Source: CAWATG01 sp963785035
Lineage (GTDB): Bacteria > Actinomycetota > Acidimicrobiia > IMCC26256 > CAWATG01
Reading direction: 5' to 3'
NCBI GenBank assembly: GCA_963785035.1
Contig: CAWATG010000011.1
Coordinates: 62,001 to 126,000 of the forward strand
DNA length: 64,000 bases
A model generated the notes under the pieces. That model was not told where the DNA came from. It worked only from the letters and a program-made list of their open reading frames with translations, and did no database searches. The stretch's first letter is position 1. Every line of letters starts with the position of its first letter. The position numbers and the translations under genes are program-made. Positions 26,377-39,318 of the stretch are shown piece after piece.

Positions 26377-27317
26377 CTAGCCCACGGCGTCGAGCGCATG
26401 GCGGGCCAAGGCTCGCTGCAACGCGCGCGTCGGTCATCAACGTGTCGGCGATCACCGGACGTACGCCGAGCGCCGATATCTCGCGCAGCGCGCGCTGCGT
26501 CACGCTGGTCGATCACAAGCGTGGAGCAGAAGTCGGCGTAGGTCTTTGCGATGCCCACACACGAGACGTCGATTCCGAGCGGTCCCATCAGACGGTCGGC
26601 GGGGCCTTTCACCGGCGCTCCGTCGATGATGGGGCTCACGCCGACGACGCGCTCGCGCCGTTGGGTCAGGATCTCGCGAATTCCGGGAACGGCAACGACC
26701 GGACCGATCGAGATCACGGGATTGGACGGGCACACGACGATGATGTCTGCGGATTCGAGTGCATGGACGACACCGGGCGCCGGCCGAGCGTGCTCGATGC
26801 CGTCGAACCGGACGCCGAGGACCGGTGGTTGGCAACGTTCGCGTACGAACCATTCCTGCATGTGGAGTTCGTGGACCGTTCCGTCGTCACGTCCCACAGA
26901 AATTCGGGTCCCCACCGGGTCGTCGGTCATCGGCAACAGCGCGACGCCAAGGTTCCATGCGGCCGCGATTTCTGCAGTCACCTCGGTGAGGGTCGCTCCC
27001 TCGCCGAGGCGTTGTGTGCGGAACAGGTGGGTTGCAAGGTCTCGGTCGCCGAGGCGAAACCACGTCGGCACGCCATAACGTTGCAGAGCGTCGATGGTGG
27101 TGAACGACTCATCCGCGAGACCCCAGCCGGTGTCGGGGTTCTCCGAACCCGAAAGCGTGTAGGTCACGCTGTCAAGATCGGGCGACACGTGCAGCCCATG
27201 GAAGGTGTCGTCGTCGCCGGTATTGACGATGACGGTCACCGACTCTGGTGGAACCACGCGAATGAGGCCGCGGAGGAACTTCGCGGCACCGACGCCGCCG
27301 GCGAGAGCAGCCAACAT
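26377..27317 (-). CDS. cofD: 2-phospho-L-lactate/PEP transferase for F420 synthesis, frame broken twice
   Basis: A protein of about 312 residues transferring the phospholactate or phosphoenolpyruvate group to FO. The N-terminus has ALAGGVGAAKFLRGL; later come NTGDDDTFHGLHVSPDLD, RLGDRDLATHL, VCPSNPVISIGP and VSPIIDGAPVKGPAD. One extra base at about 26492 and another at about 26410 disturb the C-terminus; after correction it ends IADTLMTDARVAAS...ARHALDAVG, as expected for FbiA. First gene of the cofD-cofE-reductase operon. Confidence 0.9.
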
Positions 27318-27447
27318 GTCCGGGAGGCTATGACCTCGGGCGATGAACTTTCGAGCGCGGGCGGGTGCGCTGGGCGTGCCGGTGCGCGAGGAACCGTGAC
27401 TGGGCTAGGTGTCCTCGGGATCCTTCGACCGACCGGTGTCGACACCG

Positions 27448-27700
27448 TCACGCGACAGACCCGAGCGCACGCCTGAGTTGTGGTGGGGCGTCTTTCGTGA
27501 GCGAGTCCGCCCATTTCTCGATCCGGTTCTGGGCGTCGGTGACGCGGGGCTTGCCTCGTTCGCGGAGGTCCTTGGCGGTGTCGGTGAGGCGTGCGCGGGT
27601 TGCGCTGCTTCGCCTGGCGGCCGCCTTCGTGCTCGACCACGCCAACGCCGACCGCGAGGTAGGTGGACTCCTGCAGCATCTTGCGGGCATCGAATTCCAT
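27448..27700 (-). CDS. Small phasin/apolipophorin-like helical protein, frame broken once
   Basis: A protein of about 83 residues starting MEFDARKMLQESTYLAVGVG, followed after one extra base (about 27631) by an Ala/Lys/Arg-rich amphipathic helix (TKAAARRSSATRARLTDTAKD) and ending RRALGSVA. The hydrophobic N-terminus plus charged helix resembles phasin-like or heparin-binding-hemagglutinin-like actinobacterial proteins, but the similarity is only general. GGAAGGAAA precedes the ATG and a good promoter lies upstream. Confidence 0.55.
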
Positions 27701-27734
27701 GGGGTTTCCTTCCAGCCGCGTACGTAATGCGTGC

Positions 27735-27764
27735 AGCATAACGCATTTCATATAACAGTTGCAA
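27735..27764 (-). promoter_or_regulatory. Sigma-70-type promoter for the small helical protein
   Basis: On the minus strand the -35 box TTGCAA (27759-27764) and -10 box TATGCT (27735-27740) are separated by 18 bases. The region is clearly AT-richer than its surroundings, and transcription would begin near 27728, about 28 bases before the ATG at 27700. Confidence 0.55.
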
Positions 27765-27942
27765 GCGCGATGGTTGGTCGTGTGTCGTGGGACAACCTTG
27801 GCGTTGGTGAGTGGGCCTCGCGGGCCGCGTTGGTAAGGTGGCCTGGCCTCATGGAGACCGACGCCAGTGCCACACGCGACCCGAACGGACCCGAGGAATC
27901 GGTGCCGGGAGCGTTGCTGAGCAGCTCCGGGAGGGGCCTGCG

Positions 27943-30900
27943 GTGCCGTCTGTGGTGGCTGTTGTCGTCACCCAGGATCCCGGTCCTTGGTTTGAGGCGA
28001 CACTGGCCGCACTGGACCGTCAGGACTATCCGACGTTGACGGTTCTGGTCATCGACGCCGGATCCGAAGAGGATCCGACCCCGAGGGTTGCGTCGGTGCT
28101 TCCCCATGCATATGTCCGCCGGACCGAGCGGGTCGGAATTGCCGCTGCGGCCAATGAGGCGCTTGACGTTGTGGAAGGTGCCGCCTTCCTCCTCTTCTGT
28201 CATGACGATGTCGTCGCCGATGACAACGCCGCGCGGCTGTTGGTCGAGGAGGCGTTCCGCTCCAATGCGGCGGTCCTGGGCCCGAAGTTGGTCGCGGTCG
28301 ATGATCCGAATGTGCTGCAGGAGGTCGGTCTGGCGATCGACCGTTTCGGGGCGCCGTTCAGCGGCATCGAGCCGGGTGAGTTGGACCAGGAACAGCACGA
28401 CGGGGTTCGCGACGTCTTTTTTGTCCCAAGCGCGATGATGCTGGTGCGCGCCGACCTCTTTCGCGAATTGGGTGGTTTCGATCCGCTGACCTACCCGGGG
28501 GCGGAGGACCTCGACCTCTGCTGGCGTGGTCGCCTCCTCGGGGCCCGGGTCCTCGTCGTGCCCGATGCGCGTGTTGGTCATCACCGCGCCGAGGATGAGC
28601 GACCTCGTGGCGAACGTGGCGAGCTGCCCGTGGTCATGCGCAATCGCGTGCGTGCGGTACTGAAGTCATCGTCGGTTCCGACGTTGTGCTGGACCGTTCC
28701 GATCGGACTCCTGCTTGCGTTCCTCGAATCCCTTGTCTTCGTCGTCAGCGGCCGCCGAAAGCGTGCCGAAGGCTTGGTGGTCGCGTGGTTCGCGCCCCTC
28801 GCCGGCCTTGGAGAGTTCCGTCGATCTCGGCGTGCCATTCAGAAGACGCGAACGGTCAACGACAACGAGTTGCGCTACTTGCAGGTCCGGGGAAGCGCGC
28901 GGCTGACCGCATCAATCGCGCGGCGTCTTCACGCCGAGGATCGCATTTTGAGCGTGACGAGTTTGAGTCGGGGCTTCCTTGGCAACGCCGCGCGAAGTGC
29001 TCGTCGCCCGTTGGGTGTTGCGACCGCGGTCTTCGCTCTCGCATACCTCTTGGGATCGCGGGCGCTGATCGTCGGTCGCATTGCGGCCGTGGGGTCATTT
29101 CTGCCATGGACGAGCGTTACATCTCTCGGCGCAACGTTTGGCTCGGCGTGGCGGTACTCCGGTCTTGGTCACGACGTGCCGTCGTCGAGCGCGTTCGCCT
29201 TTCTCGGCGCCTTCAGCTCGGTCTTTGTCGGGAGGATGGCCCTCGCTCAGACGGTGCTCGTGGTGGGGGCTTTGCCGCTCGGCGCCTATGGCGTCTACCG
29301 CGCGACGCGGTCGATCTCGCCGTCGCCGGTTCCGGCGGCAGGAGCGGCTCTCGCCTACGCGGTGAACCCGGTCGTGCGCAACATGCTCGCGACAGGGCGT
29401 CTTGGACCGCTGGTCTTTTTTGCCCTTGCACCGTTCGTGTTCTCGGTGCTCTTGCATGCTGCCGGTACGGAGATCGGCATGACCGGCTCGTCGCCGGAGT
29501 GGCGCGTGCCGCGTCGTATGGTCGTCGTGCTCGGTGTGCTCGTCGCGGTTGTCGGCGCGGCGTTTCCAAGCGCCATCCTGCTCGTCCTCCTCATTGGCGC
29601 CATGCTGTGGGCGAGTGCGGCGATCGTGGGGGAATCGCTTCTTGCGCGGCGCCTTGGGGCGACGGCGGTCGCTGGTAGTGCCTGTGCCCTCGTACTGTTG
29701 CTGCCGTGGCCACTCGCGTTGATCGGTGGCGGAGGTCGAAACGCTCTCGGCTGGGTCTTCCGGCCGAATTTGGATCTTGCGGCAATCCTGCAGTTCCAGA
29801 CAGGTCCCTCGGGATCGGGTTGGCTGGGTTGGGGTCTGCTGATCGCGGCGGTGTCGCCGTTGCTGCTCGGAACCGGGATCGCGCTTGCGTGGGCGGCGCG
29901 CGCTTGGATGATCACGATCGCGGGATTCGCTGTGGTCTGGATACCGAGCCGTTTTTGGTCGTCATCCGGAATGCCCGCGCCGAAGGCCCGCTCGTGCTGG
30001 CTGCTCTGGGGATCGCTATCGCCGTGGGGATCGGCTTGGGCGTGTTCGTCGACGACCTTCGCCGGACGCGCTTCGGTTGGCAGCAATTCGTGGCGCTCAG
30101 CGCGGTCGTGGTCTTGGCGGGGCCCACCTTGGGTTTCGTCGGCGACATCACGAACGGCCGTTGGCATCAACCCGAAGTTGATTGGCACACCGAGCTGGCG
30201 TTCATGCAGACCGCGCAGAAGCAAGGCCAGTTTCGGGTGCTCTGGCTTGGCAACCCGTCGGTGCTTCCGGTCGATCCCGCGTTGCGACCGAACGATCTCG
30301 GTTATGCATTGACTCGCAATGGCTCAGGCGACGTCAGTGACCTCTGGCCTGCTCCGACCCGCGGGGCCGACGCGCTTGTCAGTTCATCGATCGACCTGCT
30401 TGCTGCGAGTCGGACCAATAGGTTCGGGCGTCTGGTCGCGGCGCTCGGCGTTCGGTACATCGTGGTCGCCGATCGTCGTGGTCCGAGCGCGCCGGTGGTG
30501 GCGCCTCAGCCGACGATCACCGCATCGTTGGCAGATCAGCTCGATCTCACGAAGATCGGGCTCACGCGTGGCGTCACGGTCTACGAGAACAACGCGTGGG
30601 CGCCGATGAGCGCCGTGGCTACCGGTGACAACGTCGAGACGGTGCGAACTTCGATCAAAGGCGTTGACCCCAAGTCGGTGATGGCTCGATCCGACTTGAG
30701 TGGACTGTCGCCGCTGTTGCCGCGTGGCACTATGACGGCGGACGTGCCGGCGGGAGAGCTCTGGTGGGCCGAATCGTCATCGACGAAGTGGCGTGCCGAG
30801 GTCGCGGGCACCTCGCTACGCCGACACGAGCTTTTTGGATGGCTGAACGGCTTTGAGGTTGACCGCCCCGGTCGGGTGACCCTGAGCTACACCGGCCAAA

Positions 30901-31070
30901 CACGGCACAATCTGGTGATCGCGGGCGTGCTTGCCCTCTGGATGGCTGTCATGACCGGCTTGTGGACGACGCGCCAAGGAAATCGTGTGAGGCGTGGGTC
31001 CGAGCGCGTGTCGCGTCGGAGCCGACTTGGACGCAGTCGGGCGCGTACGGCCGAAGAGACAATCGAATGA
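27943..31070 (+). CDS. Large GT2 glycosyltransferase/polytopic membrane protein, frame broken once
   Basis: A protein of about 1040 residues: an N-terminal GT2 domain (VVAVVVTQDPGPWFEATLAA, CHDDVVADDN, GAEDLDLCWRGR), a C-terminal membrane half with many transmembrane helices from about residue 240 onward, and a soluble extracellular region near the end. This architecture is conserved in actinobacteria beside fbiA and DUF5719 genes and is thought to act in envelope glycan synthesis; donor and acceptor are unknown. The frame breaks at about 29981, where a single base appears missing (unlike most breaks here). GTG 27943 follows GGGAGGGG. Confidence 0.75.
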
Positions 31071-32624
31071 GTGATTCCGCGGTGGGGACCTCCGTCCGTC
31101 GACTGCCGATCATCGCAGTGATCGTGGCCGTCGTCGTACTCGCCGGACTCCTCGAAACCGGGCGCGAACGAGCGCGCCACCGTTGGGTTGTCGGGCTCGA
31201 GCACGCCGGTCATGGCCGACCAGCCGCTGGTTCCCGACGCGGACGCGGTCTCGACAGCGTGGTACTGCGCGGAGGGAACATCGGATCCCAACGGACGAGC
31301 CGATGAGACGATCGTGATCGCCAACCTGTCTGGACATCCTGGCGAGGCTGTCATCACCGTCAGTTCGAGTCCCGGCGAAGCACCGAAAAGTCGCACCGTC
31401 GAACTGGCCGCCTACGCGCAGACACGTGCACGCGCGTTGGCGATGTACTCGCGACTGCGAACCCCGGCGTTGTCGTCGAAGTGTTCGGCGCACAAGCCGT
31501 CGTCGAACATTCGATCGCCGGGAACGGAGACGTCGCATTGGCACCGTGCGTCCGGCGGCCCGCGACGGAATGGTTCTTTCCCTCGGGCACGACCGTCAAG
31601 GGCGCGCAGATGTGGATGGCGCTGTTCAACCCGTTCCTCGACGACGCCAAGGTCGACGTGACCGTCTACACCGAGTCGGGGACGCAAAAGCCACAGCAAC
31701 TCCAGGGCTTGGAAGTACCGCGCCAGACGCGTGTGGCGGTGCCGATCCACGACGCGACCCGCAGAGCTCCCGTTGTCGCGATGCGCGTCAAGGCCCGCAC
31801 GGGCAGGATCGTCGCCGAGCAGTCGGTTGCATTCGACGGGACCGACGCGGTGCCCAATCCTGCGGATCCGACGAAGATCTTGGCCCCACGTCGTGGGATT
31901 GCCATGACGACCGGTGCGTCGCGGCTCGGGACGCAATGGGCTCTTCCGCCGGCCGTCCGCCGCGATGGCGCAACGAGCACAATCGCGATCTTCAACCCGT
32001 CCTCCGCTCCGGCGGAAGTCGAGATCGACACGCCGCTCGACGGTGACGCAGTCCTGGCATCGGAGACGGTTGCAATACCGCCGACCTCAGTGGTGATCCT
32101 TCGAGGGGGCGACACGTGTCCCGCTCGGTTCGGGTTACGCGGTGCACATCAATTCCACGACAGATGTCCCGGTGGTTGTCGGGGACTTGATGTCGGTCTC
32201 GCCGCCGGCGACTGACATCGGTGTGGGTCTTACGGTCGGATCACGTACGCCGAGCATGGGCTGGGTCTTTGCGGTCGGTATGGTCGATGATGCCGCCGGG
32301 TCGACGGTGGTCGTCTCGAATGCGAACGCCGACACGGTGACCATTTCGTTGTCGCTCGTCGGCGATGGTGATATCACGATTCCCAGGGCAGCACGCACGG
32401 TCGAGGTAGCCGCCGGTAAGCGTGCGTCCTTCGATCTCGCCGCGCTTGGTGCAACCTCGACGCAGTTCGTGGTACTCCGTGCGACCCGACCCGTGTTCGC
32501 AACGTGTGACAGTGGTCCTGGGCACACGTCTGAGTCGCGGCGTCGCATTCGCTGGTGCAGTCCCAGCAGCCTTGACACCGGTGCGCCGTGCCGCAAGGCC
32601 GCAACGGCCAAGACGGCAAAGTAA
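31067..32624 (+). CDS. DUF5719 family secreted/anchored protein, frame broken four times
   Basis: A protein of about 500 residues with an N-terminal membrane anchor (RRLPIIAVIVAVVVLAGLL) followed by repeated beta-sandwich-like segments (DETIVIANLSGHPGEAVITV, MWMALFNPFLDDAKVDVTVY, STIAIFNPSSAPAEVEID, TVVVSNANADTVTISLS). Its ATG overlaps the stop of the preceding transferase (ATGA). Frame breaks are at about 31154, 31434 (this one a missing base or two extra), 32117 and 32505. The exact C-terminus is unresolved and may end near 32624. Function unknown; it probably accompanies the transferase in the envelope. Confidence 0.7.
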
Positions 32625-33152
32625 TCGGCTCGATGCTGCTTCGGATCGTGTTCGCAGTGGTGTTGGTCGTCGTGGCCGCCGTGATTGCCGCGTTGCTCGA
32701 CCGCCGTCGCTCGCCGGAGGCTCCGGCGCGCGATCGATATCCGGTTCCACGACAGCTCGACCGGAACGACTTCGCGCGCCCAGAGGCGCCGTGGATTGTT
32801 GTTCTGTTCTCGTCGACGACGTGTCAATCGTGCGCGAGTTTGGCGCCGAAGGTCGCGGCGCTTGAATCGGCGGAGGTCGCAGTCCACGACGTCGAATTCC
32901 ACGCCGATCCCGCGCTGCATGAGCGTTACGAAATCAGCGGTATTCCGACGACGGTGATCGCTGACGCCGACGGTGTGGTGCGCGCTGCGTTCATCGGTTC
33001 GATGAGCGCGACGGACTTGTGGGCAGCAGCGGCAGAAGTGCGCTCGCCTGGGTCAACGCCTGAACCTGATCTCGGGCGATGCAGCACTCGACATGTGAAT
33101 GCCTGCGTGACGGTGCGACGCAGGCTGACGTCGCGCGATTCAAATTCGGGAT

Positions 33153-35166
<2,014 letters not shown>

Positions 35167-35323
35167 GGTGTGTTCTCCATCCTGATCATGGCAGGCAGCG
35201 TTGTTCCGAAGCTTCCCATCGTATGGCGGCTTCAACCGCCGGGGGATTCGGAATGTTCCTCAGAGGATCGGCCTGGGGTATCGCACGGTTGAGGGGCTGG
35301 GGCCGATTAGCGTCGCACCGGTG

Positions 35324-35545
35324 ATGAACTCGGTCCTCGATTCCCGGCAATGTTCCCGTCCCGACTGCGCCCGCAGAGCGCGAGTCTGCCTGACGTATAA
35401 CTACGCGATTGGGACGGCGTGGCTGGATCCTTTGTGGCCGGACGCACAGCCGCACAACTACGACCTCTGCCAGGAGCACGCGGCGAGTATCCGCGTGCCG
35501 CATGGCTGGAGCCTCTTGGACCGTCGTTCGACGGTCCCTTCATAG
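35324..35545 (+). CDS. DUF3499 zinc-ribbon-like protein
   Basis: A 73-residue protein typical of actinobacteria. It carries a CxxxxC pair (RQCSRPDCARRA), then LTYNYAIGTAWLDPL and an HNYDLCQEHA segment with a further Cys/His, together a likely small zinc-binding fold, and ends PHGWSLLDRR. Function unknown. In other actinobacteria it lies beside the phosphomannomutase gene, as in this neighbourhood. ATG 35324. Confidence 0.8.
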   Translation: MNSVLDSRQCSRPDCARRARVCLTYNYAIGTAWLDPLWPDAQPHNYDLCQEHAASIRVPHGWSLLDRRSTVPS

Positions 35546-35657
35546 AGGCGGCCACCTCACACCAGCGGTACGTGCCGCGCGTCGGCCCCTGTCTCTGCGT
35601 GGCTCCCAAGTACCCTGGCCGCTGGCGTTGAACCTCCCAGATCGGCCGCTGACCGGT

Positions 35658-36395
35658 ATGTCCTCTCCCGGATTTCCACAAACCCAGTTCTCTGGCGTGC
35701 CGTCTCCTATCCGTTGGGGGATCGGAGACGTGCTCATCGTCGCTGTCGTCCAGACGGTCGTAGCAACGCTTGCAGCGCTTCCATGGTTGGTGACCGAACC
35801 TGATGGCTCACTGACCGTCACCGTCGGCTCGATCATCGCGTCCCTTGTCGCGCAGAACGCGAGCATTGTCGGTGCGCTGCTGATTCTGACTCGGTGGAAG
35901 GGTCGTCGTTCATTGGGGAGCGACTTCGGCGTCCACTGGAACGCGCAGGAATGGTGGTGGTACCCGGTCGGCTTTGGGCTGAGCATGTTGGCGGGCATCT
36001 TGAATTGGCCGCTGACTCTCTTGGCGGGGACAACCGAACGTCAGGCTGTGGCCGATTCGATTGCTGACGCCCAGGGCGTTTCGCTGCTGCTGTTCGCGTT
36101 CGCGGTGATCGTTCTTGCGCCGATCGGAGAGGAGCTGTTGTTCCGGGGCTTGCTACTCCGTTCGCTCGGACGTCGGATGCGCCCTGTGTGGGCAGTTCTG
36201 CTCGGGGCGTTGCTGTTTGCCTCGTTTCACGCCCTCGGGGATCCATCGATGGGGACGCTGGTGGCGTTTCCTGCCTTGATGGGGCTCGGAACGATCAACG
36301 GTTTTCTCGCCCAGCGACGGTCGATTGCGGCGCCGATCCTCATTCACGCCGGTTTCAATACCCTCGCCGTCCTCGGGATTCTGGCGTTCGACTGA
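35658..36395 (+). CDS. CPBP family intramembrane glutamic endopeptidase
   Basis: A 245-residue polytopic membrane protein. The CPBP/Abi motifs are in order: EELLFRG (EExxxR), FASFHAL (FxxxH) and HAGFNT (HxxxN). About six to seven transmembrane helices. Such proteases process prenylated proteins, peptide leaders or anti-sigma factors in different bacteria; the substrate here is unknown. ATG 35658 is used, the upstream frame overlapping DUF3499. Confidence 0.87.
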   Translation: MSSPGFPQTQFSGVPSPIRWGIGDVLIVAVVQTVVATLAALPWLVTEPDGSLTVTVGSIIASLVAQNASIVGALLILTRWKGRRSLGSDFGVHWNAQEWWWYPVGFGLSMLAGILNWPLTLLAGTTERQAVADSIADAQGVSLLLFAFAVIVLAPIGEELLFRGLLLRSLGRRMRPVWAVLLGALLFASFHALGDPSMGTLVAFPALMGLGTINGFLAQRRSIAAPILIHAGFNTLAVLGILAFD

Positions 36396-36499
36396 GCGAG
36401 GCCCTGACCTGCGGAAATAGAAATATCATCCGCGAATCATCCTCCAGAAAATCAGGTGAATGACCGTTATCTCCTGCAGTTCACGAGGAGGGAACGCAG

Positions 36500-36715
36500 A
36501 TGCGTTGTGCGAACTGTACGAAGCGAAGCCTGGTCGAGATTCGTATGAGGATCGGCGAGGCTGACGTGGTCTTCCGGCGTTGCGGACGTTGCGAAACGCA
36601 GGCGTGGGAAGGCATCGAAGGTGATCTGCCGTTGTCGGCGGTTCTCGAGCTCGCCCGGTCGCCGCTGACCATCGGCGCTGACACACCTTCGGCACTGACC
36701 GATCTGGCACGCTGA
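36500..36715 (+). CDS. Small zinc-ribbon hypothetical protein
   Basis: A 71-residue protein with two Cys pairs (MRCANCTKRS and FRRCGRCETQAWEG) forming a probable treble-clef or zinc-ribbon, followed by a short helical tail (SAVLELARSPLTI). A strong ribosome site GAGGAGG lies 8 bases before the ATG, supporting translation. The upstream 100 bases are AT-rich. No named family is recognised; it lies just before the envelope membrane protein and phosphomannomutase. Confidence 0.65.
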   Translation: MRCANCTKRSLVEIRMRIGEADVVFRRCGRCETQAWEGIEGDLPLSAVLELARSPLTIGADTPSALTDLAR

Positions 36716-36807
36716 GAGGCCCGATAGCGCTGCTCGGAGTTCCCGGCTCGGTTTGAGCCCTGGAGGTCGACCTCGGGTCGGTGTCCGCGGGCTGGCATGC
36801 TGGCGCA

Positions 36808-39318
36808 ATGACTGCGCCGGACGCACCGATGGTCGCGACCGCGGCGGAGGCGCCGGCGGATGCGCACTCCGAGATCGGTGCTGACGATGCGTTCGTCGAT
36901 GACGAAGTCTCGATCGACGGCGCCGGTCACGAACATGTACCGAAGATCGAGTCGTGGGTGTCGCTGGCCATCGTCGGCGCATGTGCCGTCTTCGTGTTCT
37001 GGAAACTGCACCCGAGCCTGATTTTTCGCGACACCACGGCCAACGGCGGTGACATGGGAGCCCACGTTTGGTTCCCCGCCTACCTGCGAGATCACGTGCT
37101 CGGAAAGTGGCAGATCACCGGCTGGTCTCCCGACTGGTACGCCGGGTTCCCGGTCGGTCAGTTCTATTTTCCGATACCGGCGCTGCTGGTGGTTCTGTTC
37201 GATCTGCTCCTGCCGTACAACGTTGCCTTCAAGCTCGTCACCGCTCTCGCACCGGCGGCGCTACCCATCGCCGCCTATGTGTTCGGACGGGGTTTGAAGG
37301 CCCCACGTCCTACGCCGGTGCTCTTTGCGCTCGCTGCGGTGGTGATGTTGTTTTTCAAGGGCACCCAGGACCCCGCCCTGGCTGGGACGGTCGCGTTCAA
37401 CCAGCACGTCATGGGTGGCACCCTCGCGGCGAACCTGGCCGGGGAGTACTCGTTCACGATTGCCCTCGTCTTCGCGTTGCTTTTCTTGGGGACCTTCGCA
37501 TACGCGCTTCGCGAGCGGCGACGATTCGCGCTCACGGCGTTCTTTCTCGCAATGGCCGTGATGAGCCATGTTGTCATCGCGTTCTTCGTAGCGGTGGGCA
37601 CGCTCGCGATCATGGCGGTGTCGAGGCCACTGCGTTCGCTGAGGTACGCAATTGCGATCGCTGTTGTCGCGGCCCTCTTGAGTGCAGTGTGGACGGTGCC
37701 ATTTGTGGCGCGTCTGGGATTTACCACCCAAATGCGTTACGAGAAGATCACCGACTACGCCACTTATCTGCACCCGGATTATCTGAACACGGCGCTCGCG
37801 TTGGCATTGATCGGCGTTGGCTTCGGCTTCTCGTTCTTGCGACGATCGACAGCGGTGGTGCTGATCCTGGCCGTGGCGTTCTGGGTCTGGTTCGAACGCT
37901 GGCCAGTCGGTCACGTCTGGAACCTCAGGTTCCTGCCATTTTGGTACTTGAGTGTGTTCCTGCTCGCGGCGTGTGGTGTGAGCGAGTTGATTCGCTTGCT
38001 CGCGGGCATTCTTCGATGGGCGACGACACGGGTTCGAGCACGCCATGTCACGGCGATCGATCGCACTGCAGCGTGGTTCGTCACGGTTGCGATGGTGGTT
38101 TCGGCCGTTGTCTGCTTGTCAGTGGTGGACGCCAACAACGATAAAGAAGACGGGTTTCTGGACTACTGGGCTCAATGGAACTACTCCGGATATGAGTCCA
38201 AACCGGGCTATCCCGAGTTCGCGAGTGTCAATGAGACGATGGCAAGGCTTCCCCCTGGCCGGGCATTCTGGGAGCGCGCGACCGACCAGGCTGGCGGCGA
38301 CACGCTCGACGCGTACGGCGGGGACTTCGCCCTCATGCTGTTGCCGTACTTCACGCGCGGACGAATCGGGTCGTTCGAGGGTTTGTACTACGACGGGTCG
38401 GCCAGCACGCCCTATTACTTTCTGACAGCTGCGCACCTGTCGCGCAATCCCGCCAGCACCGTGCGTATTCCGCAGGACTGGGGCGTGCGGTACGCAGCGG
38501 CCCTGTCCGACTTCGACCTGGGGATTCGACAGCTCCAGGCCTTCGGGGTCCGGTACTACATGGCGCAGTCGCCCGAGGCCAAGAAACTCGCTGCCGCGAA
38601 TCCGCGCCTTTCACTGGTTTCGGAGATCCCCGATCTCGACCGGGACGAGCCCAAAGGGTGGCAGGTCTACGAGGTTGAGGACGCCAATCTCGTTGCCTCG
38701 TTGACGAATGAACCAGTCGTGTACGACGGTTCGACGCGTGGGGATAAATGGACCCGTATGGCCGACGCGTGGTGGGAGCAACCCGCAACGTTGGATCAAC
38801 TGATTGTCGCTGCGGGACCGAAAAATTGGCGACGGATCGCGCCGCGTACCCGGACGGCCGGCACGACCGAGACGACGCACTCGAGCGGCGAGGCTGCGGC
38901 GAGGGCGACGGTTGTCGACGACGCTGCACGGCTGGCGGTCCGTCCACTCAAGCGAGCATCGGTTACCAACGTTGATCAGCGGGACGACTCGATCAGCTTC
39001 GATGTCTCGCGCACAGGCGTGCCGATCGTCGTCAAGACGTCGTATTACCCGAATTGGAGCGTCAAAGGCGCCGATGGGCCGTATCGCGCAACGCCCAACG
39101 TCATGGTTGTCGTTCCGACGAGTCGTCACGTCGAACTCGTGTACGAGCAGGAGCGGCTTGATTGGCTTGGCCTGCTCTTGAGCGCATTCGGGCTGGTCGG
39201 ACTGCTTGGTCTGGCGCTGTGGCGACCGCTGCCGGAAGGGTCGGCCGCGCGTTGGAGGCGAGCCGTCCCGGGACGCCCGTCTACGATGGCGCGCCTGCCA
39301 GCCCGGCGGGAGAGGAGC
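36808..39318 (+). CDS. Large polytopic membrane protein, GT-C-like (6-PTPS-related domain type)
   Basis: A protein of about 835 residues. After an acidic N-terminal tail (about 45 residues) come 11-13 transmembrane helices with an early extracytoplasmic loop (FRDTTANGGDMGAHVWFPAY), resembling GT-C glycosyltransferases and the actinobacterial '6-pyruvoyl-tetrahydropterin synthase-related' membrane family. A long extracellular domain of about 300 residues precedes a last helix (LGLLLSAFGLVGLLGLAL). Its frame runs without a stop into the phosphomannomutase, so the real stop (perhaps TGA at 39335 in the next frame) is probably hidden by a slip. Confidence 0.65.

Noticed and set aside
26369..26503. 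N-terminal extension of CofE
   Set aside because: These codons encode the frame-shifted C-terminus of CofD (IADTLMTDARVAAS), which belongs to the upstream gene.
31188..32865. Several separate small proteins in the DUF5719 region
   Set aside because: The frames join into one DUF5719-type protein with repeated sandwich segments when single-base slips are allowed.
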